Source of the DNA: Acinetobacter towneri DSM 14962 = CIP 107472
GTDB taxonomy: Bacteria > Pseudomonadota > Gammaproteobacteria > Pseudomonadales > Moraxellaceae
DNA length: 64,000 nt
Reading direction: 5' to 3'
Assembly: GCF_000368785.1 (NCBI RefSeq)
Contig: NZ_KB849690.1
Coordinates: 722,252-786,251 of the forward strand
Shown here: positions 1 through 8,714 of the stretch, one piece after another
Layout: each line of letters starts with the position of its first letter
Position numbering within the stretch: position 1 is the stretch's first letter
The notes under the pieces: model-generated
What the model was told of the DNA's origin: nothing
What the model saw: only the letters and a program-made list of their open reading frames with translations
Databases searched by the model: none
Made by a program: the position numbers and the translations under genes

Positions 1-60
1 ATTTTTAAGCATTGCAATAGAGGTACTAAATAAGGGGGAGGGAACAGCTGAGCATCTTAC

Positions 61-78
61 AGTGCAAAGCGCTGCACT
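61..78. other. dyad symmetry downstream of the iron-binding-protein gene
   Basis: A perfect inverted repeat, AGTGCA/TGCACT, flanks a six-base AAGCGC centre 20 bases past the stop codon of the minus-strand binding-protein gene. No U-tract follows on the minus strand, so it is at best a processing or weak termination hairpin. The first 98 bases hold no recognisable gene. The permease expected to complete this ABC system may lie beyond the left edge. Confidence 0.3.
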
Positions 79-98
79 ATAAGACAAAAGCAAAAAAT

Positions 99-1115
99 TT
101 AGCGGTTAAACTGGACTTTATCGACCAATAAGTTGGCGGCTTTACGGTGACGTGCAATATCGCTTAAACGAATTGAATCAATATTCAGTTTGCCAAAACT
201 AGCAATAATCGGGTCAATTTTTACCCCAGGTTTGACAGGGTATTCAAAGCCGTTTTGTGCATAGATGGCTTGCGCATGATCCGAGGCTAAAAACTCGAGC
301 AGCTGTACCGCTTCTTTACGGTTTGGTGCATGTTTAGAAACCACTGCACCCGATACGTTTACATGCGTTCCACCATTTTTAAAACGTGGTAACACAACAT
401 TAATCGCATTGCCCCAGCGCTTTTGTTCCGCATCACCTGTACGCATCGTGCCGACATAATAGGTGTTGGCAACGCCAATATCACAAATTTTACCTAAAAT
501 ATCACGTGCCACATCACGGTCACCACCGCTGGCTGGGCGAGCTAAATTGGCTTTCACACCACGCAACCAAGTTTCGGCTTGTTTTTCACCATGATGGGCA
601 ATATAAGCCGCAATTAAAGCAGTGTTATATGGATGGTTGCCTGAGCGAATACAGATTTTATTTTTCCATTTTGGATTGGCTAAATCTTCATAAGTAATCG
701 CATTAAGCGGTGTACGGTCTTTAGAGGCATAGACGGCACGTGCACGCATCGACAAGGCATACCAATGACCATTGGCAGCACGTAAATTGGCAGGAATTGC
801 ACTATTTAAGGTTTTAGAACTCACGCGCTGAGTTAGACCACTTTCAACCAAATCAACCAAGTTCCCAAAATCTACAGTCAGCATCACATCGGCAGGCGAG
901 CGACGGCCTTCTGCTTTCACACGTTCTAATAAACCATCTTTAATAAAAACCGTATTCACTTTTACCCCAGTTTTTTGGGTAAATTCGGTTAATAGGGTTT
1001 GAATCAGCACAGGTTCACGTGTGGTGTATAAATTGACTTCCGCTGCTTGTGCGACACTTGCACCAAATGCAAGTAAACCTGTAACAAGCAATGATAATTT
1101 AGACAGTGGTTTCAT
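99..1115 (-). CDS. Fe(3+)-type ABC transporter periplasmic substrate-binding protein (FbpA/FutA-like)
   Basis: A 338-residue exported binding protein. A Sec signal peptide (residues 1-24, ending VAQA) precedes a mature start AEVNLYTTRE, typical of the FutA/IdiA/FbpA ferric-binding family. A paired-tyrosine stretch (NTYYVGTM) matches the tyrosines that ligate ferric iron in the family. It would capture Fe(3+) in the periplasm and pass it to an inner-membrane permease. It starts 21 bases after the upstream ATPase gene with an AGGAA ribosome site, so the two are co-transcribed. No permease gene is present between or beside them in the window. Family assignment is strong; iron as substrate is inferred from the family. 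Confidence 0.85.
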   Translation of the reverse strand: MKPLSKLSLLVTGLLAFGASVAQAAEVNLYTTREPVLIQTLLTEFTQKTGVKVNTVFIKDGLLERVKAEGRRSPADVMLTVDFGNLVDLVESGLTQRVSSKTLNSAIPANLRAANGHWYALSMRARAVYASKDRTPLNAITYEDLANPKWKNKICIRSGNHPYNTALIAAYIAHHGEKQAETWLRGVKANLARPASGGDRDVARDILGKICDIGVANTYYVGTMRTGDAEQKRWGNAINVVLPRFKNGGTHVNVSGAVVSKHAPNRKEAVQLLEFLASDHAQAIYAQNGFEYPVKPGVKIDPIIASFGKLNIDSIRLSDIARHRKAANLLVDKVQFNR

Positions 1116-1136
1116 GCAGTATTCCTAATTAAAAAT

Positions 1137-2255
1137 TTAAACCTGAACAGCAGCTTGAGTAGAAGATAAGGTAGTGGATGATTGTTCATCAGACGCCAAG
1201 AAATAACAGCTGTTTAAATCGACAGAAACATAGATTTGTTCAGCGGGCTGAATATCTTGAAGATGGCTGACTTGTGCCAAAAGAGTGAGATCGTGATCGC
1301 GTAGTTTTAGACGCAGTTGTTGCGCATGACCCATAAAACTTGATGACACAATGCTTGCTGGCAATGCATTTTCACTTGGTGTTTGGCTGACACGCAATTG
1401 ATGCGGACGGAAGCAGCAAACCAGTGAATCTTGAGCGGTGGTATGTTCTGGTAAATCAATTTTGCCAAATACTGTATGAATTTCTTGGTGATTGATTTGC
1501 ACTGGGATTTCATTCAATGCTGAAAAATAACGTGCAGCAAACAAGGTTTTAGGCTGTAAATAAAGTTGTTTCGGTGAACCAATTTGAATAATTTGACCTT
1601 GATGCATCAAAATAATTTGATCGGCAATTTCCAACGCTTCTTCTGGGTCATGTGTCACGATAACCGTAGTCGTTTCAGTTTGCTTGAGTAGTTGAATGGT
1701 ATTTTGACGAATTTGATCACGCAGACGATGATCCAAATTTGAAAAAGGTTCATCCATCAACAAAACTTGCGGTTCTGGTGCTAAGGCACGTGCTAAGGCA
1801 ACGCGTTGTTGTTCGCCGCCCGAAAGTGTATATGGATAGCTGTCTTGATGATGCAACATGGAAACATGCGCTAAAGCTTGTTTGGCAATAGTTTCCCGCT
1901 GCGCTTTTGGAAATTTCTTTAAGCCAAACATGACATTGTCTAACACACTTAAATGTGGGAAAAGTGCGTAATCCTGAAACACTAAACCAATATTGCGCGC
2001 TTCTGCAGGAATCTGTGCTTGTTCACTCCACAAGGTATTCTGTTCAAGTTGGATTGAACCACTGCTTGGTGTTTCCAAGCCTGCAATCAGACGTAGCATC
2101 GTGGTTTTGCCACAGCCTGAATGACCTAATAAACACACAATTTGTCCACTCATCGCTGACCATGTTGCTTGTTGCACTGCAAAACGCGAGCCAAACTTTT
2201 TACTGAGCTGTTGGATCGTTAAGACATTGGCAGGTTGAGCAGCGTACGCATTCAT
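1137..2255 (-). CDS. ABC transporter ATP-binding protein (FbpC/FutC-like)
   Basis: A 372-residue cytoplasmic ABC ATPase. Walker A is GHSGCGKTT (about residues 44-52), the signature is LSGGEQQR, Walker B is VLLMDEPFSNLD, and the switch histidine lies in VIVTHDPEEALE. After about residue 240 there is a TOBE/OB-like regulatory domain, typical of FbpC, PotA and CysA importers. As the first gene of the minus-strand pair with the ferric-binding-protein gene, it most likely powers iron(III) uptake. The C-terminal tail after about residue 355 is Ser/Thr-rich and weakly conserved by appearance. Sulfate, polyamine or molybdate specificity is less likely given the neighbour. Confidence 0.85.
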   Translation of the reverse strand: MNAYAAQPANVLTIQQLSKKFGSRFAVQQATWSAMSGQIVCLLGHSGCGKTTMLRLIAGLETPSSGSIQLEQNTLWSEQAQIPAEARNIGLVFQDYALFPHLSVLDNVMFGLKKFPKAQRETIAKQALAHVSMLHHQDSYPYTLSGGEQQRVALARALAPEPQVLLMDEPFSNLDHRLRDQIRQNTIQLLKQTETTTVIVTHDPEEALEIADQIILMHQGQIIQIGSPKQLYLQPKTLFAARYFSALNEIPVQINHQEIHTVFGKIDLPEHTTAQDSLVCCFRPHQLRVSQTPSENALPASIVSSSFMGHAQQLRLKLRDHDLTLLAQVSHLQDIQPAEQIYVSVDLNSCYFLASDEQSSTTLSSTQAAVQV

Positions 2256-2284
2256 AGTTCATTCACACGACAAATTTTGTGCTC

Positions 2285-2310
2285 AAATGATAACTAAGAA
2301 TTCTTCTCAT
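2285..2310. promoter_or_regulatory. possible Fur-like operator upstream of the iron ABC operon
   Basis: An A+T-rich segment containing ATGATAAC, a central AAGAATTCTT palindrome and CTCAT lies 30-55 bases upstream of the ATPase start. It loosely resembles the GATAAT-type repeats bound by Fur, and its position suits iron repression. The match is imperfect and rests on the neighbouring gene's presumed function. Confidence 0.3.
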
Positions 2311-2460
2311 GTAGAGTCTTTTCATCATTTAGAATGTAAGTGATGTAGCTTTTGCTACAAAAAAGTTGAAATATCAACTGAACAGAATAGGTTTGAATTT
2401 GAATTATTTTAAGTGCAATGCTTTGTTTAGGGGGCGAAAGAGGATGTTGCACTTAAAAGC

Positions 2461-2491
2461 AAAAAAGTTACTGCCTAAGCAATAACTTTTT
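2461..2491 (-). terminator. rho-independent terminator of aroP
   Basis: The stem AAAAGTTATTGC / GCAGTAACTTTT with loop TTAG is read on the minus strand and ends in a U-run. The one non-Watson-Crick pair is a U-G wobble in minus-strand RNA but a C-A mismatch in plus-strand RNA, so the hairpin is oriented for aroP. Confidence 0.7.
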
Positions 2492-2518
2492 AGTTTTTAA
2501 AAATATATCCTGTACAAA

Positions 2519-3928
2519 TTAAGATTTTTTCGCATTAAGCACTTTATATAAAATGTACATCAAGACCACCCATACCGGAATCATAATGACTGATTCTTTA
2601 AAGCCTTGAGTCCACATAATATAAAGTACCACTGCAATAAAAGCTAAAACCAAATAGTTGCTCAATGGTGACCATAGCGCAGGGAACTTGGTTGGAATCG
2701 CTAATTTTTTCAGTGTGCTGGTAAATTTGAGGTGAGTTAAACTGATCATCGCCCAGTTTAAAACCAATGCACCCACAACAATATACATGAGGTGGCTTAA
2801 AGCTTCTTCAGGTATAAAGTAGTTCAATAATACACAGCCGAAAATTAATACTGCAGAGAATAATACTGCTGGAATTGGCACACCTTGTTTATTCACTTTC
2901 AGGAAAATCTTTGGTGCGTTGCCTTGTTTGGCCAAACCAAACAGCATACGGCTGTTGGCATACATCCCACTGTTATACACAGAAAGTGCCGCAGTCAAAA
3001 TCACGAAATTCAGTAAGTGCGCTGCCCATTCAATGCCCATTTGACTAAAAATCATTACGAATGGACTTTTATCTAAACCACCTAAATCTAACTGATTCCA
3101 AGGCACTAAAGACAATAGAATGGTGAGTGAACCGATATAGAAAATTAGAATACGGAACACCACTTGGTTAATGGCTTTAGGAATGGTTTTTTCAGGATCT
3201 TGCGCTTCTGCGGCAGCCATACCAATCAACTCAATGCCGCCAAAGGCAAACATGAGGAATGCAAGCATGAAGAACAGACCTTCAAAGCCATTCGGGAAGA
3301 ACCCCCCATGCGCCCAAAGGTTGCTGAATGATGCGGTTGAATTGGCATCTGCAGAAAGTAAGAGATATAAACCAAACACAATCATCGAAACCACAGCAGC
3401 GACTTTAATGATTGCTAGCCAGAATTCTGACTCACCATAGAACTTTACATTGCCCAAGTTAATAATGGTAATCACGATGAAAAAGAACAGTGCCGAAGTC
3501 CAAGCAGGAATATGCGGCCACCAGTAGTTAATATATTTGGCAACTGCGGTGAGTTCTGCCATTGCCACCAAAATATACAAAATCCAGTAGTTCCAACCTG
3601 CTAAAAAGCCAGGGAATTTACCTGCATATTTATAGGCAAAGTGACTGAATGATCCTGCAACGGGCTCATGAACAATCATTTCCCCCAATTGGCGCATAAT
3701 TAAAAATGCAATAAGACCACCAATGGCGTAACCCAAAATAATAGAAGGGCCAGCAGATTGGATGACCTGCGCGGAACCTAAGAATAAGCCTGTACCAATT
3801 GCTCCACCCATGGCAATCAATTGAATATGGCGGTTCTTTAAGCCACGCTGAAGTTGTGAAGACTCGTTGTTCAAAGTATTCAGCCCGACAAGGAAAAAGT
3901 GACAAGATTGTAATAGATCAAATTTCAT
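2519..3928 (-). CDS. aroP: aromatic amino acid permease (AroP-like, APC superfamily)
   Basis: A 469-residue inner-membrane permease of the amino acid transporter (AAT) family with about 12 hydrophobic segments. The N-terminal core QRGLKNRHIQLIAMGGAIG and the following GTGLFLGSA and PVAGSFSHFAYKY blocks match what I recall of E. coli AroP very closely, as does NSRMLFGLAKQGNAPK in the second half. It would import Phe, Tyr and Trp by proton symport. The ATG at 3928 leaves about 28 extra residues before the conserved start; a TTG at 3871 would give an N-terminus nearer the family's usual length. Other AAT permeases (PheP, ProY) are alternatives. Confidence 0.85.
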   Translation of the reverse strand: MKFDLLQSCHFFLVGLNTLNNESSQLQRGLKNRHIQLIAMGGAIGTGLFLGSAQVIQSAGPSIILGYAIGGLIAFLIMRQLGEMIVHEPVAGSFSHFAYKYAGKFPGFLAGWNYWILYILVAMAELTAVAKYINYWWPHIPAWTSALFFFIVITIINLGNVKFYGESEFWLAIIKVAAVVSMIVFGLYLLLSADANSTASFSNLWAHGGFFPNGFEGLFFMLAFLMFAFGGIELIGMAAAEAQDPEKTIPKAINQVVFRILIFYIGSLTILLSLVPWNQLDLGGLDKSPFVMIFSQMGIEWAAHLLNFVILTAALSVYNSGMYANSRMLFGLAKQGNAPKIFLKVNKQGVPIPAVLFSAVLIFGCVLLNYFIPEEALSHLMYIVVGALVLNWAMISLTHLKFTSTLKKLAIPTKFPALWSPLSNYLVLAFIAVVLYIMWTQGFKESVIMIPVWVVLMYILYKVLNAKKS

Positions 3929-4195
3929 TAGCCTAGTAGCTAGACAATAATGAAATAAATTTATGATAAATATTAAAATATTTTATGGTTTTTATTTGTA
4001 TAAAAGATAAGTGAATCAATATATTAATTTTATTTTTGCCTTATAAATCAAGATGACTGGTTAGGGTAAAATTTACCAAATGTTGTTTTTTTATACTTAA
4101 GTCAAGACCGCGATACCTTTTGAATAAAAACCGTTATGATGCAAAAGGGTCTTTTTATATGGCCATAACAATCAAAAAACAAGGGAATAAAATTC

Positions 4196-5386
4196 ATGCG
4201 TTTTGCACCACAAGTTAAAATTCCAGCGACTTATATGCGCGGCGGTACCAGTAAAGGCGTATTTTTTAAACTTGATGATTTACCTGCAGCGGCACAGCAG
4301 CCAGGCAAAATTAGAGATCAAATTTTATTACGTGTGATTGGCAGTCCAGACCCTTATGCCAAACAAATTGATGGAATGGGTGGTGCAAGCTCGAGTACCA
4401 GTAAAACCGTAATTTTAGCCAAAAGCACTCAACCCGATCACGATGTCGATTATTTGTTTGGGCAAGTTTCGATTGATCAGCCATTTGTAGATTGGAGTGG
4501 CAACTGCGGTAACTTAACGGCTGCAGTCGGTGCATTTGCGATCAGCAATGGCTTGGTTGATGCCAGTAAAATTCCAGAAAATGGCATTTGTACCGTACGT
4601 ATTTGGCAGAAAAATATTGAAAAAACCATTATTGCGCATGTTCCAATGACGCATGGTCAGGTGCAGGAAACGGGTGATTTTGAGTTGGATGGCGTGACTT
4701 TTCCTGCCGCAGAAGTACAAATTGAATTCTTAGACCCTGCCGATGATGGCGAAGAAGGTGGGGCAATGTTCCCAACTGGAAATGTGGTGGACACTTTGCA
4801 TGTGCCAGATATTGGAACATTCCAAGCGACCTTTATTAATGCGGGTATTCCAACAATTTTCCTAAATGCAGAAGAAATTGGTTATACAGGCACAGAACTG
4901 CAAGATGCAATCAATGGTGATGCACAAGCTTTGGCACGTTTTGAAACCATTCGCGCTTATGGTGCTAAACAAATGGGGCTGATTCAGGAAATTGCTGAAG
5001 TTGAAAAACGTCAGCATACGCCAAAAATTGCCTTTGTTTCTGCGCCAAAAAGTTATGTATCTTCAAGTGGTAAACAAATTCAGGCTGAGGACACCGATTT
5101 ATTGGTACGTGCATTGTCGATGGGTAAATTACACCATGCCATGATGGGCACAGCAGCAGTCGCGATTGGTACAGCCGCAGCTATTCCGGGAACATTGGTC
5201 AACTTGGCTGCGGGCGGGGGTGAGCGTGAAGCTGTACGTTTTGGACATCCATCAGGTACGCTTCGTGTGGGTGCGCAAGCCGTGCAGGAAAATGGACAAT
5301 GGCAAGTCAAAAAAGCTGTGATGAGCCGTAGTGCACGTGTATTAATGGAAGGTTGGGTGCGTGTACCTGCGGAAACATTAGAATAA
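4196..5386 (+). CDS. prpF: 2-methylaconitate cis-trans isomerase PrpF
   Basis: A 396-residue protein with the PrpF fold, two diaminopimelate-epimerase-like halves. YMRGGTSKGVFF (near residue 13), DGMGGASSSTSKT, DWSGNCGNL and GTAAAIPGTLVNLA are nearly identical to those of characterised PrpF as I recall them. It isomerises the 2-methylaconitate produced by AcnD in the methylcitrate cycle for propionate breakdown. AcnD, PrpC and PrpB, its usual neighbours, are not here: the gene stands between divergent aroP and ispA with its own terminator. An A+T-rich 267-base gap upstream leaves room for a promoter. A tautomerase with another substrate is a weaker alternative. Confidence 0.9.
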   Translation: MRFAPQVKIPATYMRGGTSKGVFFKLDDLPAAAQQPGKIRDQILLRVIGSPDPYAKQIDGMGGASSSTSKTVILAKSTQPDHDVDYLFGQVSIDQPFVDWSGNCGNLTAAVGAFAISNGLVDASKIPENGICTVRIWQKNIEKTIIAHVPMTHGQVQETGDFELDGVTFPAAEVQIEFLDPADDGEEGGAMFPTGNVVDTLHVPDIGTFQATFINAGIPTIFLNAEEIGYTGTELQDAINGDAQALARFETIRAYGAKQMGLIQEIAEVEKRQHTPKIAFVSAPKSYVSSSGKQIQAEDTDLLVRALSMGKLHHAMMGTAAVAIGTAAAIPGTLVNLAAGGGEREAVRFGHPSGTLRVGAQAVQENGQWQVKKAVMSRSARVLMEGWVRVPAETLE

Positions 5387-5422
5387 GTTTTGCTTCGAAC
5401 AGACCCTAATTAACTAAATGCA

Positions 5423-5448
5423 GCCTCTATTTCGATAGGGGCTTATTT
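5423..5448 (+). terminator. terminator after prpF
   Basis: The stem GCCTCTAT / ATAGGGGC (one wobble) closes on a TTCG tetraloop and is followed by a U-rich stretch, 37 bases past the prpF stop codon. Confidence 0.6.
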
Positions 5449-5503
5449 ATGGCTGAAATGTTATATCAGTTCAGTTAAGGCTTAAAAAACTTTGAATTAC
5501 AGG

Positions 5504-5509
5504 TACAAT
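5504..5509 (+). promoter_or_regulatory. candidate -10 box for ispA
   Basis: TACAAT lies 34 bases before the preferred ispA ATG at 5543. No convincing -35 is seen. If it is used, transcription begins near 5516, downstream of the alternative TTG start at 5492. Confidence 0.3.
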
Positions 5510-5542
5510 GCTGCAACACAGGCAGCTTACTGCTTATTAGAC

Positions 5543-6478
5543 ATGAACCAACAACTCGAGGCGAATGTGTCATCACTTCACGATTTACAGGCGCATGCAT
5601 TAACCGCAGCCCAACAACGTATTCAGCAAGACTTGCTTACCGCTTTAGAGGCTTTTGCATTGCCAGAACCGTTAAAGTCTGCCGTGCATCATGCCGTCAT
5701 GTTGGGTGGTAAGCGTGTTCGTCCTGCCTTGTGTTATGCCACCGCAGCGTTAAGACCGAATCAGAACTTTGCTGCGGTACGCCGCGCTGCGGTTGCGATT
5801 GAACTAATTCACTGCTACTCATTGGCACATGATGATTTGCCATGTATGGACAATGACTTGTTGCGTCGTGGGCAACCAACTTGCCATGCGGCGTATGGTG
5901 AAGATACTGCATTGTTGGCAGGCGACATTTTACAGTCGATGGCATTTGAAATTTTAGGCAGTCGTTTGTTTGATCAGGCTGTTGCAGTAGATCAAGGCAT
6001 TGTGCTCAAACAGATGCAAATTTTAGCCACCGCTTCTTCAAAAATGGTCTGTGGTCAGGTTTTAGACTTGCAGTCTGAAGGTAAACAGGTGGATCAGGCG
6101 ACTTTGGAAAATATCCACCGTAATAAAACAGGGGCGTTAATTTCTGCAGCGGTGATGATGGCAGCTGTGACCGTGTTTGATGGGCGAGATAAAGCGATTC
6201 CACAATTGCGTGAATATGCGCAGGCAATTGGTTTAGCCTTTCAGGTACAAGACGATATTTTAGATATTATTTCGGATACTGAAGTGTTAGGTAAAACTGC
6301 GGGGAAAGATGAACAAGTTGAAAAGTCGACCTATCCTGCACTCATGGGCTTGGAAAAAGCACAGGCTTATGCACAAGAATTGCACGATCAAGCCTTTGCT
6401 GCATTGGCATATTTTAAAACTGATACCGTCTTAGAGTTACAGCAGATTTCAGAGTTTTTATTGTCACGTAAAAGCTAA
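5543..6478 (+). CDS. ispA: (2E,6E)-farnesyl diphosphate synthase
   Basis: A trans-prenyltransferase of 311 residues from the chosen ATG. It condenses isopentenyl diphosphate with dimethylallyl and geranyl diphosphate to give farnesyl diphosphate for undecaprenyl and quinone side chains. The first aspartate-rich motif is HDDLPCMDND and the second is QDDILD; GGKRVRPAL near residue 55 and the basic KTAGKDEQ segment are also typical. An in-frame TTG at 5492 would add 17 residues, but 311 is already close to the usual IspA length of about 300. Neither start has a clear ribosome site. A strong hairpin terminator follows. Confidence 0.92.
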   Translation: MNQQLEANVSSLHDLQAHALTAAQQRIQQDLLTALEAFALPEPLKSAVHHAVMLGGKRVRPALCYATAALRPNQNFAAVRRAAVAIELIHCYSLAHDDLPCMDNDLLRRGQPTCHAAYGEDTALLAGDILQSMAFEILGSRLFDQAVAVDQGIVLKQMQILATASSKMVCGQVLDLQSEGKQVDQATLENIHRNKTGALISAAVMMAAVTVFDGRDKAIPQLREYAQAIGLAFQVQDDILDIISDTEVLGKTAGKDEQVEKSTYPALMGLEKAQAYAQELHDQAFAALAYFKTDTVLELQQISEFLLSRKS

Positions 6479-6515
6479 ATTATTTTAGATGTGGTTCTTG
6501 TGATAATAAATACTC

Positions 6516-6540
6516 AAAAGCGAGCAGATGCTCGCTTTTT
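6516..6540. terminator. bidirectional terminator between ispA and the convergent small gene
   Basis: The stem AAAGCGAGC / GCTCGCTTT around a short loop has T-runs on both strands. It lies 38 bases after ispA and 63 bases after the convergent minus-strand gene. Confidence 0.85.
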
Positions 6541-6602
6541 TGTGCTTTATGAAAGTGTTAGCTGTTTTAAGCGACACACTTTAATGCAGATTCTATACGG
6601 CT

Positions 6603-6959
6603 TTATTCTTGCAGCGTTGCATCAGGTGGCAAAATTACTTTGCCTTGTTTTAAGCTGTCTAAAGCCTCACGGTTAAAATCTACCAATAAAGAATTGTTTT
6701 GTGGATCAATCGCATAACGGCTAATTAATTTTTGATCGCCTTGTAAGGTTTCAAGGCGGTATTCATCTGCAATATTCATAATGCCGTCTAAATTAATGGT
6801 GGCAGATGCTTTGTCTTGGCGAAATAACTCGTAAATATCACGCAGGTCAAAAATTGCATTTTGTGCGTCAGGATGTTTTTCAAAATAATTTTGCAAATGA
6901 CGAATAAATAATTGCGCAAACATAAAGTAATTTGGTTTGTGGGTATAGTCTAAGCTCAT
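6603..6959 (-). CDS. conserved-looking small cytoplasmic protein, unknown function
   Basis: A 118-residue soluble protein with no signal peptide or membrane segment. It is predicted mixed alpha/beta, with an Asp/Asn-rich middle and a hydrophobic repeat near residues 10-25 (MFAQLFIRHLQNYF). I do not recognise a domain. Its codon use resembles that of the housekeeping neighbours, and an AAGGAG ribosome site precedes the ATG, which supports a real gene. It is convergent with ispA and divergent from nuoA, so it is probably monocistronic. No function is proposed. Confidence 0.7.
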   Translation of the reverse strand: MSLDYTHKPNYFMFAQLFIRHLQNYFEKHPDAQNAIFDLRDIYELFRQDKASATINLDGIMNIADEYRLETLQGDQKLISRYAIDPQNNSLLVDFNREALDSLKQGKVILPPDATLQE

Positions 6960-7399
6960 GTGTTTACTCCTTATTATTCAAATTTTTAATGCTTACTAGG
7001 AATAGCACACTCTGGGTGAAAAATTAAAGAAACTCAGGGTCTAAGTTGCAAAAACTACACAAAATTTTGTGCGGCTTAAACTAAGCTGAAACCTGAAGTT
7101 GCGATGATCTCTCTATAAATTTAAAAACTTTGCAACGAACCGCTCAATTGGTGTTTTGGAAAAAATAATCACAACTGACTTATCTATTTGTTAAAGCGAT
7201 TAAGAGCCCTACGGAGTAGTGGAATTCTAAAATATCAAGTATTTGAATAAAAAATCATCCGAAAGACTAAGACTTATGAACTAGCAAGTGAAATCATAAA
7301 TCAGGTACAATTGGCGTGATTAATTTTGTGTTTGGTGTATTTGAAGGCCAATACATACATTCTTTGTTAATAAATAGGCCTGCCAGGAGTTATCCCCGC
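6960..7399. other. 440-base gene-free leader region upstream of nuoA
   Basis: This region separates the small minus-strand gene from nuoA. It is A+T rich with no coding pattern, no tRNA and no strong hairpin. A candidate -10 (TACAAT, 7306-7311) would give a nuo leader of about 80 bases. Longer leaders from promoters farther upstream are possible but I cannot pick one. Confidence 0.5.
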
Positions 7400-7945
7400 A
7401 TGAGTGCCATTACTCCATACGAATGGGCAATTATTGCCTTCGTGATCGGCGTTACATTTTTATGCGTCTTTATGCTTACCGTTCCTTTACTCCTTGGGGG
7501 TAAATCATGGGGGCGTGCGAAGCAAGAGCAGTTTGAGTCGGGTGTTGTAGGTGCTGGTGGAGCACGTATCCGCTTATCTGCAAAGTTCTATTTGGTTGCA
7601 ATTTTCTTCGTTGTTTTCGACTTAGAAGCACTTTATCTATACGCATGGGCAGCTTCTGTTCGTGAAGTAGGTTGGGTGGGCTTTGCAACAGCTGCTGTAT
7701 TTATTTTAGTTTTACTCGTTGGCTTAATTTATGAATTATCAACTGGTGCGCTGAACTGGGCTCCATCTGATAAGCGTAAAGCAGCAGGGATTAAACCTAA
7801 AATTGGTTCGCCAAATATGGATCTTGCAGAAATCACACGCTTTAACTCAATTGAAGAATTGGTAACGGACCCTACCGGTCAAATTCCAGCTCAATCCTCT
7901 GGTCGTGTAAAAAAATCTGCGACTACCTCATCTGACAAGGAGTAA
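7400..7945 (+). CDS. nuoA: NADH-quinone oxidoreductase subunit A
   Basis: A 181-residue membrane subunit of complex I. There are three hydrophobic helices (about residues 9-31, 63-83 and 93-114), with the conserved ESG...RLSAKFYLVAIFFVVFDLEA segment between helices 1 and 2. The reading frame is open back to a GTG at 7316, but the ATG at 7400 has an AGGAG site 10 bases upstream and yields the MSAIT start expected for Acinetobacter NuoA. A hydrophilic C-terminal tail of about 60 residues extends past the membrane core. It is first of thirteen tightly packed nuo genes. Confidence 0.95.
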   Translation: MSAITPYEWAIIAFVIGVTFLCVFMLTVPLLLGGKSWGRAKQEQFESGVVGAGGARIRLSAKFYLVAIFFVVFDLEALYLYAWAASVREVGWVGFATAAVFILVLLVGLIYELSTGALNWAPSDKRKAAGIKPKIGSPNMDLAEITRFNSIEELVTDPTGQIPAQSSGRVKKSATTSSDKE

Positions 7946-7951
7946 CTCGGG

Positions 7952-8629
7952 ATGAAATATACCTTAACCCGTGCGAATCCCGATGCTGATCAATATCCAC
8001 TTCAAGAGCGTCAGATCGTAACCGATCCGCTTGAAGAAGAAGTGAATAAAAATGTGTTCATGACTCGTTTAGAGGACTTGGCACATACAGCAGTAAACTG
8101 GGGACGTAAGAACTCAGTTTGGCCGTTTAACTTTGGTACATCGTGCTGCTACGTAGAGTATGCAACTACCTTAACAGGTGTGCATGACTTGTCACGTTTT
8201 GGTGCAGAAGTTATTCGTGCTTCACCGCGTCAGGCAGACTTGATGATTGTTGCAGGTACGTGTTTTGTGAAAATGGCACCTGTAATTCAACGTTTGTACG
8301 AGCAAATGCTTGAGCCTAAGTGGGTAATCTCAATGGGCGCATGTGCAAACTCAGGTGGTATGTACGACATTTATTCAGTTGTGCAAGGTGTGGATAAAAT
8401 CATTCCTGTGGATGTGTACATTCCGGGTTGCCCACCACGTCCTGAAGCATTAATCCAAGCATTGATGTTATTACAAGACCAAATTCAATTAGAGCGTCGT
8501 CCGTTGTCTGCGGTGATTGGTGATGATCTTAAGCCAGTATATAAGCCGAAGATGATGCCAGAACGTGACCGTAAGAATGCGCAGCGTATTGCGGTGAAAA
8601 ACTTACGCTCTATGGATGAAATTAAATAA
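7952..8629 (+). CDS. nuoB: NADH-quinone oxidoreductase subunit B (N2 cluster)
   Basis: A 225-residue peripheral-arm subunit that holds the terminal [4Fe-4S] cluster N2, which reduces quinone. The four ligands are visible as the tandem pair C65-C66 (GTSCCYVEY), C131 (GACANSGG) and C160 ([10 protein letters not shown]). It follows nuoA after six bases. The 85-base gap before nuoCD contains a short GC hairpin. Length and motifs are normal for the family. Confidence 0.97.
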   Translation: MKYTLTRANPDADQYPLQERQIVTDPLEEEVNKNVFMTRLEDLAHTAVNWGRKNSVWPFNFGTSCCYVEYATTLTGVHDLSRFGAEVIRASPRQADLMIVAGTCFVKMAPVIQRLYEQMLEPKWVISMGACANSGGMYDIYSVVQGVDKIIPVDVYIPGCPPRPEALIQALMLLQDQIQLERRPLSAVIGDDLKPVYKPKMMPERDRKNAQRIAVKNLRSMDEIK

Positions 8630-8651
8630 TTTAAACGTACAAATATTGATG

Positions 8652-8664
8652 CACCCGACGGGTG
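8652..8664 (+). other. short GC-rich hairpin in the nuoB-nuoCD gap
   Basis: CACCC-GAC-GGGTG forms a compact five-pair stem 23 bases after nuoB. There is no U-tract. This is the only sizeable gap inside the operon, so the stem may mark an RNA processing or stability point. Confidence 0.35.
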
Positions 8665-8714
8665 TAGTTGTCGTTTAGGTTGACTGAATTTGTATTAAAT
8701 AGGAAGCCAAGCCA

